Below, piece after piece: positions 1-9,173 of a stretch of 64,000 nt of DNA. The notes below the pieces were generated by a model that was given only the letters and a program-made list of their open reading frames with translations, searched no databases and had not been told where the DNA came from. The first letter of the stretch is position 1, and each line of letters begins with the position of its first letter. The position numbers and the translations under genes are program-made. The DNA comes from CAXBNB01 sp040151475 (GTDB lineage: Bacteria > Bacteroidota > Bacteroidia > Cytophagales > Cyclobacteriaceae). Location of the stretch: NCBI RefSeq assembly GCF_040151475.1, contig NZ_JBDKWG010000116.1, positions 50,661-114,660 of the forward strand, written 5' to 3'.

Positions 1-1
1 A

Positions 2-1879
2 TTGGGAGCCTCGGTAAGAATGATGCTGGAACAGGCTGCTGCAAATCATTGGAATGTTGATGTGGAAGAATGCAAAGCGGAGAATCATGGTGTCATTCAT
101 CATTCTTCAGGCAGACGGCTCACTTTTGGTGAGCTGGTAGAAATAGCATCTAAACTGGATGTTCCTGATGAAAGCCTTGTCAAACTTAAGTCAGATAAAG
201 ACTTCTCTCGAATTGGGAAGGACACATCTATCACAGATTTAAAAGATATTGTAACAGGAAAGGTAATCTTCGGTCTGGATACTATGGTGCCAGATTCGAA
301 AATTGCAGTTGTGAAAAGGTGTCCGGTAGCCGGAGGAAAAATCATGTCTTATGATGCAGATGCAGCACTTAAAATTACAGGAGTGTTGCAGGTTTTTACC
401 CTTGATTCTCCAGGTTTTCCTACCAGGTTTGATATTCCAATGGGAGGGGTTGTAGTAGTTGCTGAAAATACCTGGGCAGCTATTAAAGGCAGAGATGCTG
501 TAGAAGTGGAGTGGGACTATGGTATAAATTCGGATTATGACAGTGGAGAATATATCTCTCAGTTAGTCAGGAATACGGATGGAGAAATGACTATTAGAAG
601 GGAAAATGGCAATGTAGATGAGGCAATGGCAGAAGCAAGTGAATTGATTGATCATACCTATATTTTGCAATACCTTTCTCACTCACCTATGGAGCCGCCA
701 TGTGGTGTAGCGTATGCACAAATGGATAAATGTGAATTGTGGGTTCCTACCCAAAATCCCCAGTGGGTGCAAAGGGCTGTAGCCAGTGCACTTCAAATTG
801 AAGTCAATAATGTTAAAGTAAATGTTACATTAATCGGAGGAGGCTTTGGTCGAAAATCGAAACCGGACTTTACCGTAGAGGCATCTGTAATTTCAAAGCT
901 GGCGAATGCTCCAATAAAACTGTTTTGGACACGTGAAGATGATATTTTGCATGACTTTTACCACGCCTGTTCGGTGCAACGAATTAAAATAGGTTTGGAT
1001 GAGAACAAAAAAGTATTGGTATGGAATCAAAAATCTATGTTTCCTCCAATTGGTGGAACTTCAAATGCTAAGAATATTCAACCGGGTAAAAATGAGATGA
1101 ATAAGGGTTTTGTTGATTTTCCATATCAGATTGAAAACATACGTTTGGAAACAGGAAATGCTCCGGCTAAGGCACGAATAGGTTGGTTCAGGTCAGTAAG
1201 TAATGTGCAACATGCTTTTGCCATTGGCTCGATGATGGATGAACTAGCTGAAGCTCGTGGTATCGATCCTGTAAAAAATGCATTGGATCTTTTAGGGCCG
1301 GATCGCCATATAGCCAGAGAAGTTTTTGGTGAAGACTTTCAAAATTACAAAACAGAATTATCAGACTACCCGTGGGATACTGCCAGATTTAGACGAGTGA
1401 TTAATGAAGTTGCGGCTAAATCTAATTGGGGTAAGAAACTACCAAAAGGCAGAGGACAGGGTTTTTATGCCCATCGCTGCTCCCTCACTTATGTAGCCTG
1501 TGTGGTTGAAGTTGAGACTGATAGTATCGGTAAAATATTAAGTATTCCGGGAATTCATTACGCTGTAGATTGTGGAGTGGCAGTAAATAGAGATCGTGTT
1601 GTTTCTCAGTTTGAAGGGGGAGCTGTTTTTGCTTTGAGTGCGGCTTTAAAAGGGGCAATTACCTTTAAAAATGGAAGAGTTCAGCAGCAAAATTTCGATG
1701 AATATTATGTAACAAATATGAAGGATGCTCCCAAAAACATCTATGTTCATTTGATAGAAAGTAACGAAAAACCTACTGGAGTAGGGGAGGCACCAGTGCC
1801 TCCAGTAGCACCGGCATTGGCCAATGCTATTTACGCTGCTTCTGGTAGAAGGATTAGGAAGTTGCCTTTGATAGGGTGA
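2..1879 (+). CDS. Xanthine dehydrogenase family molybdopterin-binding subunit (5' partial)
   Basis: This is the C-terminal part (about 625 residues) of a large molybdenum-cofactor-binding hydroxylase subunit of the xanthine dehydrogenase/aldehyde oxidase superfamily, closest in style to the IorB-like beta subunit of isoquinoline 1-oxidoreductase. Visible hallmarks are the glycine-rich cofactor loop GGGFGRKSKPDF (about residues 279-290) and, near the C terminus, GVGEAPVPPVAPALANA, whose Glu matches the catalytic Glu of the family. Family members oxidise N-heterocycles or aldehydes and pass electrons to a 2Fe-2S subunit, often in the periplasm. The reading frame is open at the window edge, so the real start, any Tat signal and the small 2Fe-2S partner lie outside. 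The substrate cannot be told from sequence. Confidence 0.9.
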   Translation: MGASVRMMLEQAAANHWNVDVEECKAENHGVIHHSSGRRLTFGELVEIASKLDVPDESLVKLKSDKDFSRIGKDTSITDLKDIVTGKVIFGLDTMVPDSKIAVVKRCPVAGGKIMSYDADAALKITGVLQVFTLDSPGFPTRFDIPMGGVVVVAENTWAAIKGRDAVEVEWDYGINSDYDSGEYISQLVRNTDGEMTIRRENGNVDEAMAEASELIDHTYILQYLSHSPMEPPCGVAYAQMDKCELWVPTQNPQWVQRAVASALQIEVNNVKVNVTLIGGGFGRKSKPDFTVEASVISKLANAPIKLFWTREDDILHDFYHACSVQRIKIGLDENKKVLVWNQKSMFPPIGGTSNAKNIQPGKNEMNKGFVDFPYQIENIRLETGNAPAKARIGWFRSVSNVQHAFAIGSMMDELAEARGIDPVKNALDLLGPDRHIAREVFGEDFQNYKTELSDYPWDTARFRRVINEVAAKSNWGKKLPKGRGQGFYAHRCSLTYVACVVEVETDSIGKILSIPGIHYAVDCGVAVNRDRVVSQFEGGAVFALSAALKGAITFKNGRVQQQNFDEYYVTNMKDAPKNIYVHLIESNEKPTGVGEAPVPPVAPALANAIYAASGRRIRKLPLIG

Positions 1880-2041
1880 AATGCCCTATTAAACAATTCA
1901 CTTGGCATATCATTGGATGATTGTTGTGCGTTATCATGGATAACAATTTGTTAAGAAATAAATGAATTTCTATAATGATATTTATCCCTAAAGTTGGGTA
2001 CTTTTAGCCTTCAAAGGTTATACAATTTTTAATAAAAAAAT

Positions 2042-3088
2042 ATGCACAGACTGATTAATTTTTATTCGATAGTGGAAGAAGCGTGGGCAGATTATGACCA
2101 GTCTAGGCCCATACGCTCTGTAGTGGATATCAGTGCAATGGTATCTACCAATCATGTATTTAAAGTGACTCTTGCAGATGGGGATTCTGTCATTGCTAAG
2201 TTGTCCTATTTTGGAAAATTCGAACATTTCAAAGAAGACCATTCTATTATAAACGCACTGGCTACTAATCTGCCGCATCCGTTTGAAAATTTTCTTGCAA
2301 GGTCATTAACCAAAGCCAATGAAGTTTATATTTATAGATATATCAGTACTTCTTTAGATGCCTGGGTGGTGTTTTATAATCCAATTAAAAAAAGAAAGAT
2401 GCTTCCAAGAAGATTGGAAGAAGATCAAATATCGAAATTGGGAAAAGAAATTGCCAGGTTTCACAAGGCATGTGCCAGAGTGAAAGGAGTGCTGCCTCCC
2501 TACTCCAAGACTTTAAAGATTGACCTGGAACATCTAAATGATATTTTGGATACAGAAAATGGAAAGTACGAACACCGTGGACATATTGATGTTACCAAGA
2601 AACAAATCGAAATTTTTCATGAAAACTCATTATTGCTCAAAAGTGATTCGTTTGAGACTATTCCGGTCTTTATAGATTGGAATATTGGTAATTTCTCTGT
2701 TAATGCCAGCCTGAAACTCTTCTCACGATGGGATTATGATTGGTTTAGAATGAGTGGTAGAGTCATGGATTTTTATTTTTTTAGCAGGGTAGTTTCTGAC
2801 ATTGGAGATAGGACAGAGTTTAGTTACGTTGTTGGTCCGTTGATGGAAGAAAGGTTTATCATTTTTTTACAAGCATATCACAAAGAATATCCCCTTACAG
2901 AAAACGAAATCCGGTTTTTAAAAGAAGCATATCGTTTCTTTTTGTTGAATTATGTAGTCAAAGATGGAAGGTATTTTTTTCATGAAATATATGCAACTAA
3001 GCTGCAAAGAGAAGTGTATGAAATTTACCTACCCACGCTTGACAAGGTTTTCGATCCTGAAAAGTTGTTAAAGGCACTAAAATTATAA
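2042..3088 (+). CDS. Aminoglycoside-phosphotransferase-like (kinase-fold) protein
   Basis: A 348-residue cytoplasmic protein with the layout of the APH/choline-kinase-like family. It has an N-terminal lobe with VIAKLSYFG (possible ATP-binding Lys near residue 54), then a C-terminal lobe with VFIDWNIGNFSV (about residues 213-224), which resembles the HxDxxxxN catalytic loop, and a following SRWDYDW segment that fits the metal-binding DFG/IDWD position. The catalytic loop lacks the usual His, so this is a divergent member. Known relatives phosphorylate small molecules such as sugars, choline or antibiotics; I cannot name the substrate here. It lies 162 bp after the molybdopterin subunit and 95-130 bp before the HAD phosphatase, in the same orientation, so a kinase/phosphatase pair is possible but unproven. 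Confidence 0.6.
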   Translation: MHRLINFYSIVEEAWADYDQSRPIRSVVDISAMVSTNHVFKVTLADGDSVIAKLSYFGKFEHFKEDHSIINALATNLPHPFENFLARSLTKANEVYIYRYISTSLDAWVVFYNPIKKRKMLPRRLEEDQISKLGKEIARFHKACARVKGVLPPYSKTLKIDLEHLNDILDTENGKYEHRGHIDVTKKQIEIFHENSLLLKSDSFETIPVFIDWNIGNFSVNASLKLFSRWDYDWFRMSGRVMDFYFFSRVVSDIGDRTEFSYVVGPLMEERFIIFLQAYHKEYPLTENEIRFLKEAYRFFLLNYVVKDGRYFFHEIYATKLQREVYEIYLPTLDKVFDPEKLLKALKL

Positions 3089-3215
3089 GCATTTGTTTGT
3101 AGTGTGATTTTGAGGTAGTTTGCAGATTATTTGATGCGAACCTGATCGTATTGTTTTCAAATTTCTGCCATTTCACAAAGTATTGTCGGCACGAGATTTA
3201 ACTATAGATGCTTGT

Positions 3216-4064
3216 ATGAAGAACCATAAGTTTAAGTCAGTAGTAAAGAAATATGATGTAGTTTTTTTTGATGCGTTTGGAGTGTTGAAAAACTCAAGTG
3301 GATTGATAGATGGTATTAACAATACATTTTCTTACCTGAAAGAAAATGGTATTGATTTTTATATACTGACCAACGATGCTTCCAGAAGTCCCAGAGAACT
3401 GGCAGAGAGCTATATCAAAAAAGGGCTCTCTGTAATAAATGAACACAAAATCATTTCATCTGGCATGTTGGCTCGGGAATACTTAAGGTATAAAGTGAAA
3501 AAAGGAACTGTAGCGTATTTGGGTACGGAAAATTCTGCACATTATATTGAAGAGCTAGGCCTTAAGACTATTTCCATTGCAAATGTGGATATTAATGATG
3601 TAAGTGGGATTTCCGCATTGGTTTTTTTGGATGATGAAGGATTTGATTGGAATCATGATATCAATAAAATAGTCAATTTATTGAGAAAAAGGAATATACC
3701 TGTGGTAGTAGCTAATACCGATATGTCGTATCCTGTGTCAGGCAGTGAGGTAGCTATTGCTATTGGCAGTATCGCCAATATGGTCGAAAAAATATTGGGT
3801 AGAACATTTATCAGATTTGGAAAACCCGATCCTCAGATGTTCAATTTCGCTTATGAACATATTACCGTTGATAAGCATATACCGAGGAATAAAATCTTGA
3901 TGGTAGGAGATACTTTGGCTACTGACATTATTGGCGGAAATAAGTTTGGCATTGATACGGTATTGGTACTGACCGGAAATACCATTTCGGAAAACGTCAA
4001 TGCAAGGATAAAGTCAAGTGGTATTATTCCTGACTACATTTGTGACTCAGCAGTAATTGAATGA
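3216..4064 (+). CDS. HAD-superfamily hydrolase, class IIA (NagD-like)
   Basis: A HAD phosphatase-fold protein with all motifs in order: VVFFDAFGVLKN near the N terminus (motif I, nucleophile Asp), YILTNDASRS (motif II Thr), GKPDPQMFNFA (motif III Lys) and LMVGDTLATDIIGG (motif IV Asp). The cap between motifs II and III is the C2 type of NagD/PNPase-like proteins. Motif I reads DAFGV, so the second Asp (general acid) is replaced by Phe; a DxW/FGV form is found in the NagD-like subgroup that I recall as TIGR01459, and the consequence for activity is unclear. ATG at 3216 is preferred; a TTG at 3183 would add 11 residues. A hairpin and T-run follow at 4141-4191. Confidence 0.82.
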   Translation: MKNHKFKSVVKKYDVVFFDAFGVLKNSSGLIDGINNTFSYLKENGIDFYILTNDASRSPRELAESYIKKGLSVINEHKIISSGMLAREYLRYKVKKGTVAYLGTENSAHYIEELGLKTISIANVDINDVSGISALVFLDDEGFDWNHDINKIVNLLRKRNIPVVVANTDMSYPVSGSEVAIAIGSIANMVEKILGRTFIRFGKPDPQMFNFAYEHITVDKHIPRNKILMVGDTLATDIIGGNKFGIDTVLVLTGNTISENVNARIKSSGIIPDYICDSAVIE

Positions 4065-4140
4065 CGGTATCGTTTTTGATCTTTTTTTAACAAATGCTAT
4101 TTGTTTTTTCATAATCAAGACAAACGCATTTTAAAATCAA

Positions 4141-4191
4141 TACCTCCTTACAGCACCAGTTGCGGTAAGGGGATAGTAGGATTTTTTTTTT
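4141..4191 (+). terminator. Putative rho-independent terminator
   Basis: TACCTCCTTAC (4141-4151) pairs with GTAAGGGGATA (4165-4175), with one mismatch and one G-U pair, and is followed a few bases later by a run of ten T residues (4182-4191). It sits about 80 bp after the HAD gene and 170 bp before the SiaB-like gene, so it would end the upstream unit. Confidence 0.5.
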
Positions 4192-4359
4192 AATGCCTTA
4201 CCTTGTTTTCGTAATTCGGAATGCAATATATTTTGAGAATTATGGTTAAATTGTTTAGTTTTATCAGAACAATTTGAAATAACATTCAACTACATAACAA
4301 TATCCGTTTCCAATTGATTTTATTGTACTTTCTTTGAGTAGAAATTTCATTTATTTAGA

Positions 4360-4971
4360 ATGAATCACCAGATTGAGCAAGACGTAAGTGTAGAAAAAAG
4401 CCAGATTACTTCTGCTAGCTTTGACTTATATAATAAAATATATAATGAAAATGTCTTGCTTATGTATAAGGGAGCCATTACCTTCGATTTGGTGACTTCT
4501 GTGATTGAAACGCTGGATAAAAAAATCACTTTTTTAGAGCCCAACAAAAAAGTACAAAAATTGTTCTATAGTGCCGCTGTAGAATCTATACACAACCTGT
4601 ACCATCACATGGATGAAGTGAAGGGGAGCTTTAAAGAGATTTCTGAGCATGATGCAAAGTCAGGATTGATTACTGTGATAGCCAAAGAAAAATATTACAA
4701 TATTCTGACTGGTAATTTTGTCCCTGCTGAGAAGGTTAATAGCATGAAAGCCCGCATAGATGAGATCAATGCTACCGACAAAGATGGTTTGAGGACTTTG
4801 TATAAGGATACCCTTAGTAATGGCGAATTTTCAGACAAAGGGACAGCAGGTCTGGGCCTTATTCAACTGGCAAGAAAAACAGGTGAAAAACTTAATTACA
4901 AATTTGACAAAGTGAATGAAGAGTATTCATATTTTACTTTTCAAATTAAGATTAATAGAGAAGAGGAGTAA
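4360..4971 (+). CDS. SiaB-family protein kinase (DUF6272-like)
   Basis: A 203-residue protein resembling the SiaB kinase family, which has a GHKL-like ATPase fold. The stretch ESIHNLYHHMDE (about residues 74-85) is N-box-like, and the C-terminal GTAGLGLIQLARKTGE (about 167-182) resembles the glycine-rich lid of GHKL proteins. In Pseudomonas, SiaB phosphorylates the small partner SiaC and is opposed by the phosphatase SiaA, controlling a diguanylate cyclase and aggregation. No SiaA or SiaC (DUF1987) gene is seen nearby. The 295-bp upstream gap (4065-4359) is AT-rich and holds only the terminator above. Function in this organism is inferred from family only. Confidence 0.65.
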   Translation: MNHQIEQDVSVEKSQITSASFDLYNKIYNENVLLMYKGAITFDLVTSVIETLDKKITFLEPNKKVQKLFYSAAVESIHNLYHHMDEVKGSFKEISEHDAKSGLITVIAKEKYYNILTGNFVPAEKVNSMKARIDEINATDKDGLRTLYKDTLSNGEFSDKGTAGLGLIQLARKTGEKLNYKFDKVNEEYSYFTFQIKINREEE

Positions 4972-4998
4972 TGTAATTTCCCAATTCCCTTCTTAGCC

Positions 4999-6480
4999 TC
5001 AAAATTTAATGTCTTTATATTCTTTGTTTGAGAAGCAGCCACATTTCATGGTATTGCGGAGTACGCTTGGTTTGAGAATTGATTTGTTGGTAAGCATTCT
5101 AACACATTCCTGAATTCCCTCAATAATAGATGGGTGGGGATGAATGAGCTCTGTAAGTTCCTCAATTCCTTTGTCCATAGAAATAAGTAAAGCTACTGCT
5201 TCTATGGCACTAGAGGCATGTTCTCCAATTACCCGCATACCCAATATTTTCATTTCATCATCATTGGATACCAATATTTTAATAAAGCCCTGAGTGTTTC
5301 TCATAGCAATTGCTCTGGAAATACAACCATAGTCCATGCTTACTATTTTATAGTCTATTCCCAGTTCTTGTGCTTTGGTTTCGTTCAATCCTACTCCCGC
5401 TACTTCCGGGGCAAGAAACATAATAGTAGATATATTCTCATATATGAGTGGTTTGGTTGGAGTGCCAAATATCCGTTCTACTGCGTATCGGCCTTCGAGT
5501 TCACCTACATTTACAAGAGCAATGTCTGCTGTAATATCTCCCACAGCAAATATATTGGGCAAAGATGTTTGCGTTAGTGTGTCTTTAATACCCCTGTTGT
5601 CCATTTCTATTTGGATTGAATCATCAAATAGATTTTCATAATTCGGGATTCTTCCTACTGAAATTAGAGCTTTGTCAACCACAAATACTTCTTTGGATCC
5701 ATCGGTATATTCTAATATATATTGTACTTTATTGTTGACCACTTTCATTTCTATCAATTGAGAGTTTCTATGGATCAACACATTTTTAGCTTCAAGATTA
5801 TGTTCTATCACCTTGACTACATCTTCATCTTCAAAAGGAAGAATACGGTCTCCTTTATCTATCAAGTGTACTTTGGTTTGACTGAAATTGGAAAAAATAG
5901 TGGCAAACTCACAACCTATCACCCCTGCTCCTAAAATGACCATGCTTTTTGGGAATTCAGTCAGCCTGTCAATGCCATCGCTGGTTAAGATGATTTCTTC
6001 GTCAATCGGGATGTGTGGTAATTTTCTGGGCCTGCTTCCGGTGGCCAGTATAATGTAGTCGGCCTGTATTTCTTCACTGTCAGAATCATTATGGATTGAT
6101 ACAATATTTTCACTAATGAGTTTAGCTTCTCCCTGCATATAAGTGAATAATTCTTCGTTTGCACTTACATTGATGTTGTACATGTGATGCTCAAGCAATG
6201 ACATTCTTTCATTCGCTGCTAACCTTACTTCATTTTTAAGCTTTTCGAAATTGTGTTTTGGAGGGCTTAAGTTTAGGGTGTTAGAAAGCTGACTAATTGT
6301 ATATGCTTCTCGGGAGAGTTCCCACCAGGTTTTACTGGTAAGTGCGCCATGATGAATGCCTGCTCCTCCTAGTTTGTCTTTTTCAACCAACAAAACTTTT
6401 TTCTTGAAATCAACTGCTCTCATTGCTGCTGCATATCCGGACGGGCCAGCACCAATTACACATAAATCAAATTTTCTCAT
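4999..6480 (-). CDS. FAD/NAD(P)-dependent dihydrolipoamide-dehydrogenase-like oxidoreductase lacking the redox disulfide
   Basis: A 493-residue class I pyridine-nucleotide-disulfide-oxidoreductase-like flavoprotein. It has the N-terminal FAD Rossmann motif VIGAGPSGYAAA (residues 8-19), a second NAD(P)-binding GAGVIGCEFA, the ATGSRP and FAVGDI FAD motifs, and a C-terminal dimerisation domain with HPHPSIIEG in place of the HxHP catalytic His motif. Where lipoamide dehydrogenase has GGTCLNxGCIPSK, this protein reads GGAGIHHGALTSK (residues 38-50), so both redox-active Cys are gone. It therefore cannot work as a lipoamide or glutathione reductase by the usual mechanism; a transhydrogenase- or oxidase-like reaction is more likely. 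A Cys-rich tail (KCGCFSN) lies near the C terminus. It is a single gene, convergent with the SiaB-like gene (27-bp gap). Confidence 0.8.
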   Translation of the reverse strand: MRKFDLCVIGAGPSGYAAAMRAVDFKKKVLLVEKDKLGGAGIHHGALTSKTWWELSREAYTISQLSNTLNLSPPKHNFEKLKNEVRLAANERMSLLEHHMYNINVSANEELFTYMQGEAKLISENIVSIHNDSDSEEIQADYIILATGSRPRKLPHIPIDEEIILTSDGIDRLTEFPKSMVILGAGVIGCEFATIFSNFSQTKVHLIDKGDRILPFEDEDVVKVIEHNLEAKNVLIHRNSQLIEMKVVNNKVQYILEYTDGSKEVFVVDKALISVGRIPNYENLFDDSIQIEMDNRGIKDTLTQTSLPNIFAVGDITADIALVNVGELEGRYAVERIFGTPTKPLIYENISTIMFLAPEVAGVGLNETKAQELGIDYKIVSMDYGCISRAIAMRNTQGFIKILVSNDDEMKILGMRVIGEHASSAIEAVALLISMDKGIEELTELIHPHPSIIEGIQECVRMLTNKSILKPSVLRNTMKCGCFSNKEYKDIKF

Positions 6481-6757
6481 AGGAATAGTATGTTTTTGAA
6501 CTCAAATGGATGAATTAGGGCAGAGCCGGACTTTAAAACAGTTATGAAGTTAATAAAATATAAATCAATTTTCATATTAGTTTACTCTATCAGATGAAAA
6601 TCAGATATTTTGATGCATTTAAGCTGATTTTTTTGTCGGTTTGTCGAGTTTAACCAAATGATTTTTGTTTTTTCATTCTTTGTTAATGGTAAATGAATCT
6701 TAATTTATTACTATTACAAATATTAAAATATTGAATGGCCTTAACTCAACTCTACAC

Positions 6758-7258
6758 ATGAATATTAGGAATATAGTAGCATTTATTCTAACAGTAATTT
6801 CATTGATTCTTCTTTATCCCGGTTTAACGGAACCTATTTTGCAGATCAAAATAGCACCTGAGCTTCCATTGCTGGGAAAGACAACATTCTATGAGCAAAC
6901 GCAAAGTATTCTTCAGACGGTTGATACACTGTATAACACCAACAATGAGTTGGTAGCATTTCTTATTTTATTGTTTAGTGTTGTCGTTCCCGTTACCAAA
7001 GGACTTATTATATTGGTGGTTTTAATGGTAAAAAGTCCCAATTTGAAGAACAGACTTTATAATTTGGTTTATGCAATTGGGAAGTGGTCCATGGCAGATG
7101 TATTTGTGGTGGGTATCTTTATCGCATTTTTATCAACAAGGTCCAATACCGCCATTGATGCATTGCTTCTTCCTGGTTTTAATTATTTTGTGGCGTACTG
7201 TATTATATCATTAATAGGCATCCAAATGGTAAAAATTGATAGAAAAGTGTTATTTTAA
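6758..7258 (+). CDS. PqiA-domain (paraquat-inducible protein A) membrane protein
   Basis: A small inner-membrane protein of about 166 residues with four predicted membrane helices: the N-terminal IVAFILTVISLILLYPG, one around LVAFLILLFSVVVPVTKG, one in ADVFVVGIFIAFLS and a last one near YFVAYCIISLIGI. The conserved PqiA signature KWSMADVFVVGIFIAFL is clear. Classical PqiA has two such domains and works with an MCE protein in lipid transport across the envelope; this is a single-domain version with no MCE partner nearby. ATG at 6758 puts the first helix right at the N terminus; a TTG at 6731 would add nine residues. It lies 28 bp before the response regulator and may be co-transcribed with it. 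Confidence 0.8.
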   Translation: MNIRNIVAFILTVISLILLYPGLTEPILQIKIAPELPLLGKTTFYEQTQSILQTVDTLYNTNNELVAFLILLFSVVVPVTKGLIILVVLMVKSPNLKNRLYNLVYAIGKWSMADVFVVGIFIAFLSTRSNTAIDALLLPGFNYFVAYCIISLIGIQMVKIDRKVLF

Positions 7259-7286
7259 AAGGTATTTTGATAGTGAATAACAGTTT

Positions 7287-8048
7287 ATGAGTAAGATTAG
7301 AATTTTGGTGGTAGAGGATGACCCATTGCATATGGAAAAGCTGGAAATGGCAATTGAACAACTCGATTACCATATGATCAGTGTAGCAGATAACGCAGAA
7401 GAGGCGATGAGGGTGATAAGAGCTACTAAACCTGACCTGATTCTGGTGGATATCAATTTGAATGGAGAAACTGATGGTATTACTTTGGTTGAAAAGCTAA
7501 AAGATGTCAAGCTAATGCCTGTTATATTTACAACATCTTATGCAGACAAGGAAACAATTGATAGAGCCAAAGTAACGAATCCATACGCATACCTGATTAA
7601 GCCATTAGAATTGAAATCACTTCAAGCGGCAATAGAGTTGGCTATATACAACTTTTCTAATGATAAGGTTCAACAAAGTCCTGCCGATGATATGGACTTT
7701 GCCTGGGAAGATGATGTACTGTTCAAAGATTCATTCTTTATTAAAGTGGCTGATAGAATAGAAAAAGTAAAATACGATGAAGTATTGTGGATAGAGTTGG
7801 CTGAAGAGAAGTACATTAACATAGTTACCAATGACAAAAAATTGAGAATGCGTTGTTCTTTACGTCAATTAAAAGATAAGATCTCATCCAATGTCCTTGT
7901 AAGGGTCAATAGAACACACATTGCTAATGCTGCAAAAATTGATAGCATCAATGAAGGCAAGCAGACAATTATAGTAGGTGGAACCGAAATACCTCTTGGT
8001 AGGACTTATAAGCAGCAACTTCTAAATAAGCTAAATCTTTTGAATTGA
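7287..8048 (+). CDS. LytTR-family response regulator
   Basis: A 253-residue two-domain regulator. The N-terminal receiver has the acidic pair in VVEDDP (residues 10-11), the phospho-acceptor D55 in LVDINLNG, TTS at the alpha4 position and the conserved Lys in YLIKPLE. After a short acidic linker, the C-terminal domain (about residues 148-250) is a LytTR DNA-binding domain, with the typical VLWIELAEEKYINIVT and RVNRTHIANAAKID blocks. In Bacteroidota, LytTR regulators usually pair with a His_kinase (YpdA-like) sensor, but none is encoded here, so it is an orphan. Targets are unknown. Confidence 0.9.
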   Translation: MSKIRILVVEDDPLHMEKLEMAIEQLDYHMISVADNAEEAMRVIRATKPDLILVDINLNGETDGITLVEKLKDVKLMPVIFTTSYADKETIDRAKVTNPYAYLIKPLELKSLQAAIELAIYNFSNDKVQQSPADDMDFAWEDDVLFKDSFFIKVADRIEKVKYDEVLWIELAEEKYINIVTNDKKLRMRCSLRQLKDKISSNVLVRVNRTHIANAAKIDSINEGKQTIIVGGTEIPLGRTYKQQLLNKLNLLN

Positions 8049-8149
8049 TTGATGAGCATTACAGATTCTTAATTCAGGATTTCATCTATTTCTGTCAAAT
8101 ATAATATTCCTCATTATTATCGTTAATATTGTCTAACAAAGGGACAGAT

Positions 8150-8500
8150 ATGATATTGAAGAGCATTCCAATTTTATTCATTTTTTGTTTATTCGTTTTT
8201 ACCGATGCTTTGGCTCAGACCACCCGGGAGTCAGATACAAAACAAGAAATACCGTCAAATATTCAGACTGTAAAGAAGAAGAAAAAAGCGAACAAAAACA
8301 GCTATAAGTATAAAATGGATAATGCCATTAAGGAATATGAAGAGCTACAGAAGACAAACGCCAAGAAGAAATCCAAAATGCAGAAAGACATGCAAAAACC
8401 ACAGTATTCTGATCCTACCTATTTTGGTCATAAAAAGAAACCTAAAAAGAGGCCCCTCAAAAAAAGAAAAATGTGCAAAGAGTGTGGAATTGTTCATTAG
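8150..8500 (+). CDS. Small secreted Lys-rich protein of unknown function
   Basis: I do not recognise a family. The product from the ATG at 8150 is about 116 residues, with a signal peptide (LKSIPILFIFCLFVFTDALAQ) ending at an AQ-type cleavage site. The mature part is strongly basic, with many Lys runs (KKKKKANK, KKKSK, KKKPKKRPLKKRK), and it ends in MCKECGIVH, where a CxxC pair could bind metal or form a disulfide. A TTG at 8129 would add seven residues before the signal peptide and is less likely. It lies 17 bp upstream of deoC in the same direction. Confidence 0.6.
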   Translation: MILKSIPILFIFCLFVFTDALAQTTRESDTKQEIPSNIQTVKKKKKANKNSYKYKMDNAIKEYEELQKTNAKKKSKMQKDMQKPQYSDPTYFGHKKKPKKRPLKKRKMCKECGIVH

Positions 8501-8517
8501 TGTAAGTTGAAAATGTA

Positions 8518-9171
8518 ATGAAAATCAATGAATATATTGAACACACTAAACTCAATCCTGATTTAAGAGAAACTGATGTTGATAGGCTTATTGAAGAAGC
8601 AATTACATATTCTTTTGCAGGAGTATGCCTTCCTCCATTTTGGGTAAAGCGAGCCGGGCGAGAGTTGGAAGATACTGATGTCAAATTGATAACTGTAGTC
8701 GGATTTCCACTAGGCTACCAAATGACAGAAGCTAAATTGAAGGAATGTGAAATGGCTATAGAAAATGGGGCTGATGAGATTGACATTGTAATGAACATAT
8801 CTGCTTTTAAATCGGGCTTGCCCTGGGTCAAAATTGAATTGGCAAAATGTTCAGCATTACTTCACCAAAGTAATGTTGTAATGAAAGTGATTATAGAAAC
8901 CAGTCTTCTTACCAATGAGGAGATTGTAACTGTAGCTAAAATGTGTGTTGATTCGGGTGCAGATTTCGTAAAAACTTCTACAGGATTTTCTTCTGCAGGA
9001 GCCAAAACAGAACATATCAGGCTTATAAAAAGTGTTATTCCATCTCAAGTACAAATTAAGGCATCAGGTGGTATAAAAACATACGATCAGGCTATGTCAA
9101 TGATAGAGGCAGGTGCTGCCCGCATTGGAACATCTTCAGGAATCAATATAATCAAATCATTAGCCGGGTAA
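8518..9171 (+). CDS. deoC: Deoxyribose-phosphate aldolase
   Basis: A 217-residue class I aldolase of the DeoC family that cleaves 2-deoxy-D-ribose 5-phosphate to glyceraldehyde 3-phosphate and acetaldehyde, in deoxynucleoside catabolism. The proton-relay Asp lies in DEIDIVMN (D90), the Schiff-base Lys is K152 in DFVKTSTGF, and the second active-site Lys is K181 in QIKASGGI; the phosphate-binding loop GAARIGTSSG follows near the C terminus. Length matches the short bacterial DeoC forms. The stop codon is two bases before the GTG of the acylphosphatase gene, so the two are very likely co-transcribed. Confidence 0.95.
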   Translation: MKINEYIEHTKLNPDLRETDVDRLIEEAITYSFAGVCLPPFWVKRAGRELEDTDVKLITVVGFPLGYQMTEAKLKECEMAIENGADEIDIVMNISAFKSGLPWVKIELAKCSALLHQSNVVMKVIIETSLLTNEEIVTVAKMCVDSGADFVKTSTGFSSAGAKTEHIRLIKSVIPSQVQIKASGGIKTYDQAMSMIEAGAARIGTSSGINIIKSLAG

Positions 9172-9173
9172 AT

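Noticed and set aside
3183..3215. TTG start for the HAD phosphatase
   Set aside because: It adds 11 residues without recognisable features; the ATG at 3216 sits at the usual distance before motif I. It remains possible.
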